From Arcanobacterium_A bovis (GTDB lineage: Bacteria; Actinomycetota; Actinomycetes; Actinomycetales; Actinomycetaceae), in assembly GCF_042655305.1 (NCBI RefSeq), contig NZ_JBHSLR010000009.1: DNA of 64,000 nucleotides; one strand, given 5' to 3'. Below, in pieces: positions 60,871-64,000 of the stretch; the stretch's first letter is position 1, and the number at the start of each line of letters is the position of its first letter. Position numbers and translations under genes: made by a program. The notes under the pieces were generated by a model. The model was not told the DNA's origin and did not search any database. It was given only the letters and a program-made list of their open reading frames with translations.

Positions 60871-62499
60871 TCAGTGTGCGAAGTGCCGAGCTCCAGTGAA
60901 ATACATTGTGACCCCAGCCGCTTTCGCCGCTTCGATCACTTCGTCGTCACGAATCGAGCCTCCAGGCTGCACCACTGCACGTACACCTGCATCCGCAAGC
61001 ACTTGGAAACCGTCAGCAAAGGGGAAGAATGCGTCAGAAGCAGCCACCGAACCGCGCGCGCGTTCTGGAGCGCCGCCCGCCTCACCAGCGTCGTCGCTAT
61101 TGGCTGCCGCGCCACCTGCAGTTTCGACGTCGCTCGTGACATTCACGCCGAGCGTATTGGCCCGCTCAACTGAGAGTCGGCACGAATCCACCCGGTTAAC
61201 CTGACCCATTCCGATACCGACGGTTGCGCCGTCGTGCGCGAGCAGAACGGCATTGGAACGCACAGAACGAATCGCCCGCCAAGCAAATTCCAAATCACGC
61301 ATCGTGGCTGGATCGGCTGGCTTGCCTGCTACGAGAGTCCAATTGTGCGGATCGTCGCCAGCGGCGTCGAGAGTGTCACGATCTTGCACCAAAATACCGC
61401 CAGAAATTTCCTTAACCTCAGTTTTCACGGTTTCAGGCTCAACTGCCAAAATGCGCAGATTTTTCTTGGTTTGCAAAAGCTCCAGCGCAGCTGGATCGTA
61501 GCTTGGAGCAGCGATAACTTCCGTGAAGATAGGCTTGACTTGTTGCGCCATCGCCACAGTCACTTCGCGGTTTGCGGCAATCACACCGCCATAAGCAGAT
61601 TGTGGATCGCAGGCGTGAGCGCGGTCGTGTGCTAACTCAATGGTAGGTGCAACTGCCACTCCACAAGGATTGGCGTGCTTGACTACTGCCACTGCCGGCT
61701 CATCATGATCGTAGGCTGCACGAATTGCCGCATCCACGTCTTGATAGTTGTTATAAGACATCTCTTTGCCGCCGAGCTGGGTGGCGTTGGCAAGACCAGC
61801 GCTTGCACCTGCTCGAGTGTAGAGGCTTGCACGCTGGTGTGGGTTTTCGCCATAGCGCAAGTCTGCCTTCTTGAGCCACGCACCTCCCTGATACTCGGGC
61901 ACGTCAGCGCCGATAAGCGTTTGCGAGGTCCACTGCGCCACTGCGGCGTCGTATTGCGCTGTGTGTGCGAAGGCTTCAGCTGCCAGACGACGGCGGGCGG
62001 CGGCGTCGAAACCTCCCTCACGAGTTGCATCAATTGCGTCTTGATAGCGGCTTGGATCAACGATCACAGCTACGGAGGCGTGATTTTTTGCCGCCGCACG
62101 AATCATCGTCGGGCCGCCAATATCGATTTGCTCAACGCATTCGGCAATCGAGGCACCGGAAGCCACCGTCTCTTGGAAAGGATAGAGATTTACGACAACC
62201 AGATCGACAGGCTGGATTCCCAGCTCGACAAGCTGATCTTGGTGTGTTTGCAGGTCACGATTGGCGAGGATTCCACCATGAATCATCGGATGGAGAGTCT
62301 TAACGCGCCCATCGAAGCACTCAGGAAAATTGGTGACGCTCGAAACTGGTGTAACGGGAAGACCAGCATCAGAAATCGTAGCCGCAGTAGAGCCAGTAGA
62401 AATGATCTCGCACCCAGATTCCGCAAGCGCTTTTGCCAGTTCAACTATGCCATCTTTGTGGTAGACCGAAAGAATTGCACGTTTGAAAGGGATTTTCAT
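60871..62499 (-). CDS. purH: Bifunctional AICAR formyltransferase/IMP cyclohydrolase
   Basis: 542 residues. Final two steps of IMP synthesis. N-terminal MGS-like cyclohydrolase domain (about 1-200; RAILSVYHKDGIVELAKAL, GGRVKTLHP-like FDGRVKTLHPMIHGGILA, DLVVVNLYPF), C-terminal transformylase with KHANPCGVA, DPQSAYGGVIAANREV and PGGSIRDDEVI. A hydrophilic Ala/Glu insert (GAAANSDDAGEAGGAPERAR) near 475-495 is unusual in length. Uses the 10-formyl-THF managed by FolD and PurU; its substrate AICAR derivatives give the ZTP signal. Confidence 0.96.
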   Translation of the reverse strand: MKIPFKRAILSVYHKDGIVELAKALAESGCEIISTGSTAATISDAGLPVTPVSSVTNFPECFDGRVKTLHPMIHGGILANRDLQTHQDQLVELGIQPVDLVVVNLYPFQETVASGASIAECVEQIDIGGPTMIRAAAKNHASVAVIVDPSRYQDAIDATREGGFDAAARRRLAAEAFAHTAQYDAAVAQWTSQTLIGADVPEYQGGAWLKKADLRYGENPHQRASLYTRAGASAGLANATQLGGKEMSYNNYQDVDAAIRAAYDHDEPAVAVVKHANPCGVAVAPTIELAHDRAHACDPQSAYGGVIAANREVTVAMAQQVKPIFTEVIAAPSYDPAALELLQTKKNLRILAVEPETVKTEVKEISGGILVQDRDTLDAAGDDPHNWTLVAGKPADPATMRDLEFAWRAIRSVRSNAVLLAHDGATVGIGMGQVNRVDSCRLSVERANTLGVNVTSDVETAGGAAANSDDAGEAGGAPERARGSVAASDAFFPFADGFQVLADAGVRAVVQPGGSIRDDEVIEAAKAAGVTMYFTGARHFAH

Positions 62500-62572
62500 G
62501 AACCTGGCTCCTTGTTATTTCTGGTGGTCACAAGCACTTCTGGTAGTTCTGACCTCTCCAGTTTAGGAGCTA

Positions 62573-64000
62573 TTAAGAATCGGCGCTGGCCGTCTCAGGT
62601 TTTGTATCAGCATTCGCGCGTTTTTCTTCCGAATCCTGAGACGCCGGAGTGGTGGGCGTGGTTTGTGCGTCCGGTTCATTAGTTGGTGCGGCTTTATTAG
62701 TTGCTGCGTCCGGTTTACTTATGACGTCGGGCGTGGCGGGAACGCCCGGTTCGTCGCCGGCATCAGGTGTTGTGGCGACGACGTCAGGTGCTGTGGTGGC
62801 GGCTTGTGACGATGCCGGCTCCGACTCCCCTGCCACCGGCTGCGCCGCAACCGGTTCCCCCTCAGATGGCGACGACTCCGCAACCGATGTATCCGGCGTC
62901 GACCCAGTTGCCCCGGCGTCCGCCTCGCGTTTGCGCATCAACGTGACTTTGCCCAAAACACCACCCTTAGTGAGCGTTTTGAGCTGAGCGATCGTTGCTG
63001 GGTGTGCGATAACGGCACCCAACGCGAAAGGGAGCAAGGCAATTAAAAGCGAAAATGCCGCAACATTTGTTGACTGCGAGCCAACCACAGTCATCCGACC
63101 AGGGCCAATACTTCCCGCCGCTACGAGCGCGGAAAGCGAGCATATAAAGACGAAGAGTACACCGGCAATAACTGCATTCAGAGCAAAACGGCCTAGTGTG
63201 GAAGTTACGGGCTCGGCCTGCTGTGCCGATGCGCTATTGGTTGAGGCGTCGCTGGCAGAAGTGCCGCTCACGGATTCGTTACTAGCGGACTCCGCCGACT
63301 GTTCATTAATTAACCAGCCTAGGCGCATTGCCACTGCGCCTAGCACCACATACGCGAGGATCGGAAGGATAATAAGCCATGAATATCCGGTGGTATAACC
63401 CGGCAGAGCACCGAAAACAGGGATAGCCGGAAGCGGGCCAAGCGAGTTGCCGGTAATGGCAAAACTCGTGTCTACTCCTACGGAGAAACCGGCACCCAAT
63501 ATCCATGCGAGCGTCCATAGCAAATAAGCTGGCAGGTACATGAGTTGTACGAGTACCATGCTCGCAGTGCCAATAGCGTTCTGGAAATAGGAATCGTTGA
63601 TTTGGCGGACGTTACCAATCCCTGCAATAAAGGCAATGACAAATACTGTGACGGTTGCTAGAGCTGTGGCAATAAGCAATACCCGCAAGATTCGCCAAGC
63701 TCGGGTGAGATAGGGCCACCAGGGCAAATTCACCAGGAGTTCTTCACGCCCTGCCCATGTGGCCACCGCAGCAAAGCTGATCCCGCCGCCAATAATTGCG
63801 ATCCACCACGGTCCCTGAGCAGAGGAAATAAGACCGATGACGGCGATAGTGAGTGCGGTAAAACCGGCAGCGAAGGCCACGTCAGACCACGCAAAAATAC
63901 CAATTCGACGCATGGCAAAATATGCAGAAAAAACAATTATCGCAGTATATAGGCTCGGTATCAGCGAGAGCGTACCTTGGCCAACACTCAGATGCGCACC
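62573..64000 (-). CDS. DUF6350/PerM-like multi-spanning membrane protein (N-terminus cut by window edge)
   Basis: At least 475 residues; on the minus strand the frame is open from the last base of the window (reading GAHLSVGQGTLSLIPSLYTA...) past the internal ATG at 63913, so the true start lies outside. About nine helices, then a roughly 130-residue Ala/Pro/Thr/Glu-rich tail with repeats such as ATTPDAGDEPG and TNEPDAQTT, which is probably disordered. Matches the actinobacterial membrane protein upstream of purH (M. tuberculosis Rv0955, PerM), needed for division under stress in mycobacteria. Followed by purH after 73 bases. Confidence 0.82.
   Translation of the reverse strand, partial: GAHLSVGQGTLSLIPSLYTAIIVFSAYFAMRRIGIFAWSDVAFAAGFTALTIAVIGLISSAQGPWWIAIIGGGISFAAVATWAGREELLVNLPWWPYLTRAWRILRVLLIATALATVTVFVIAFIAGIGNVRQINDSYFQNAIGTASMVLVQLMYLPAYLLWTLAWILGAGFSVGVDTSFAITGNSLGPLPAIPVFGALPGYTTGYSWLIILPILAYVVLGAVAMRLGWLINEQSAESASNESVSGTSASDASTNSASAQQAEPVTSTLGRFALNAVIAGVLFVFICSLSALVAAGSIGPGRMTVVGSQSTNVAAFSLLIALLPFALGAVIAHPATIAQLKTLTKGGVLGKVTLMRKREADAGATGSTPDTSVAESSPSEGEPVAAQPVAGESEPASSQAATTAPDVVATTPDAGDEPGVPATPDVISKPDAATNKAAPTNEPDAQTTPTTPASQDSEEKRANADTKPETASADS

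Noticed and set aside
61675..62682. 335-codon plus-strand open frame opposite purH
   Set aside because: purH is certain on the minus strand; the antisense product resembles nothing.

Overview
The window looks like chromosomal DNA of a moderate-GC actinobacterium, most likely an Actinomycetaceae member of the Arcanobacterium/Trueperella/Actinomyces type. This rests on actinobacteria-restricted families (DUF3107, DUF3117, DUF3017, the DUF6350/PerM-like protein, AdnA/AdnB), on gene orders shared with Mycobacterium tuberculosis (mrp / O-methyltransferase / MgtE-like / DUF1003, deoD-pmmB with deoA and cdd, adnAB near DUF3107 and a DEAD helicase), and on a ZTP riboswitch ahead of glyA. The genus is inferred. 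There are no rRNA genes, standard tRNA genes, CRISPR arrays, transposases or phage genes.

Layout. 0-3.2 kb (minus): division cluster prfB - ftsE - ftsX - secreted coiled-coil hydrolase (cut by the left edge). 3.5-11.5 kb: a kinase-fold protein, then the AdnB/AdnA helicase-nuclease pair for double-strand-break end processing. 11.7-18.3 kb: DUF3107, a MobA-like nucleotidyltransferase, a probable 36-residue protein with its own terminator, a DEAD-box RNA helicase, MarC, a PHP phosphoesterase and aminopeptidase P. 18.4-25.4 kb: MgtE-like regulator, DUF1003 protein, Mrp and an O-methyltransferase (a conserved actinobacterial set), interrupted by a minus-strand glucose-type PTS operon (antiterminator, EIICB, EIIA) with a readable promoter and antiterminator-binding RNA site. 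25.4-30.2 kb: an accessory island holding a tRNA-like structured RNA candidate, a surface adhesin with a broken C-terminus, a membrane-anchored coiled-coil protein and a Panacea/GNAT toxin-antitoxin candidate. 30.2-34.0 kb: DUF3117 (short), LOG-family hydrolase, purine nucleoside phosphorylase and a phosphohexomutase-family enzyme.

34.2-42.1 kb (minus): a complete nucleoside scavenging operon: BMP lipoprotein, ATPase, two permeases, cytidine deaminase, thymidine phosphorylase and deoxyribose-phosphate aldolase, with perfect hairpins between its blocks. 42.3-49.2 kb: mannose-1-phosphate guanylyltransferase, BrkB-type membrane protein, exonuclease III, and a one-carbon set (folD, glyA under a ZTP riboswitch, purU). 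49.2-53.4 kb: a PspC-type envelope-stress module, with a two-component system divergent from a large PspC protein. 53.6-59.1 kb: malate dehydrogenase, glucose-6-phosphate isomerase and a eukaryote-style double-length phosphofructokinase. 59.3-64 kb (minus): DUF6350 protein (cut by the right edge), purH, DUF3017 and a CNNM/CBS transporter-like protein.

Nucleosides imported by the BMP transporter are deaminated and phosphorolysed, and the sugar is passed via DeoC or the mutase to glycolysis. FolD, GlyA, PurU and PurH share the formyl-/methylene-THF pool, and the ZTP riboswitch reports on it. The items most worth a second look are the Panacea-GNAT pair, the eukaryotic-type PFK, the tRNA-like RNA and the untracked small genes.
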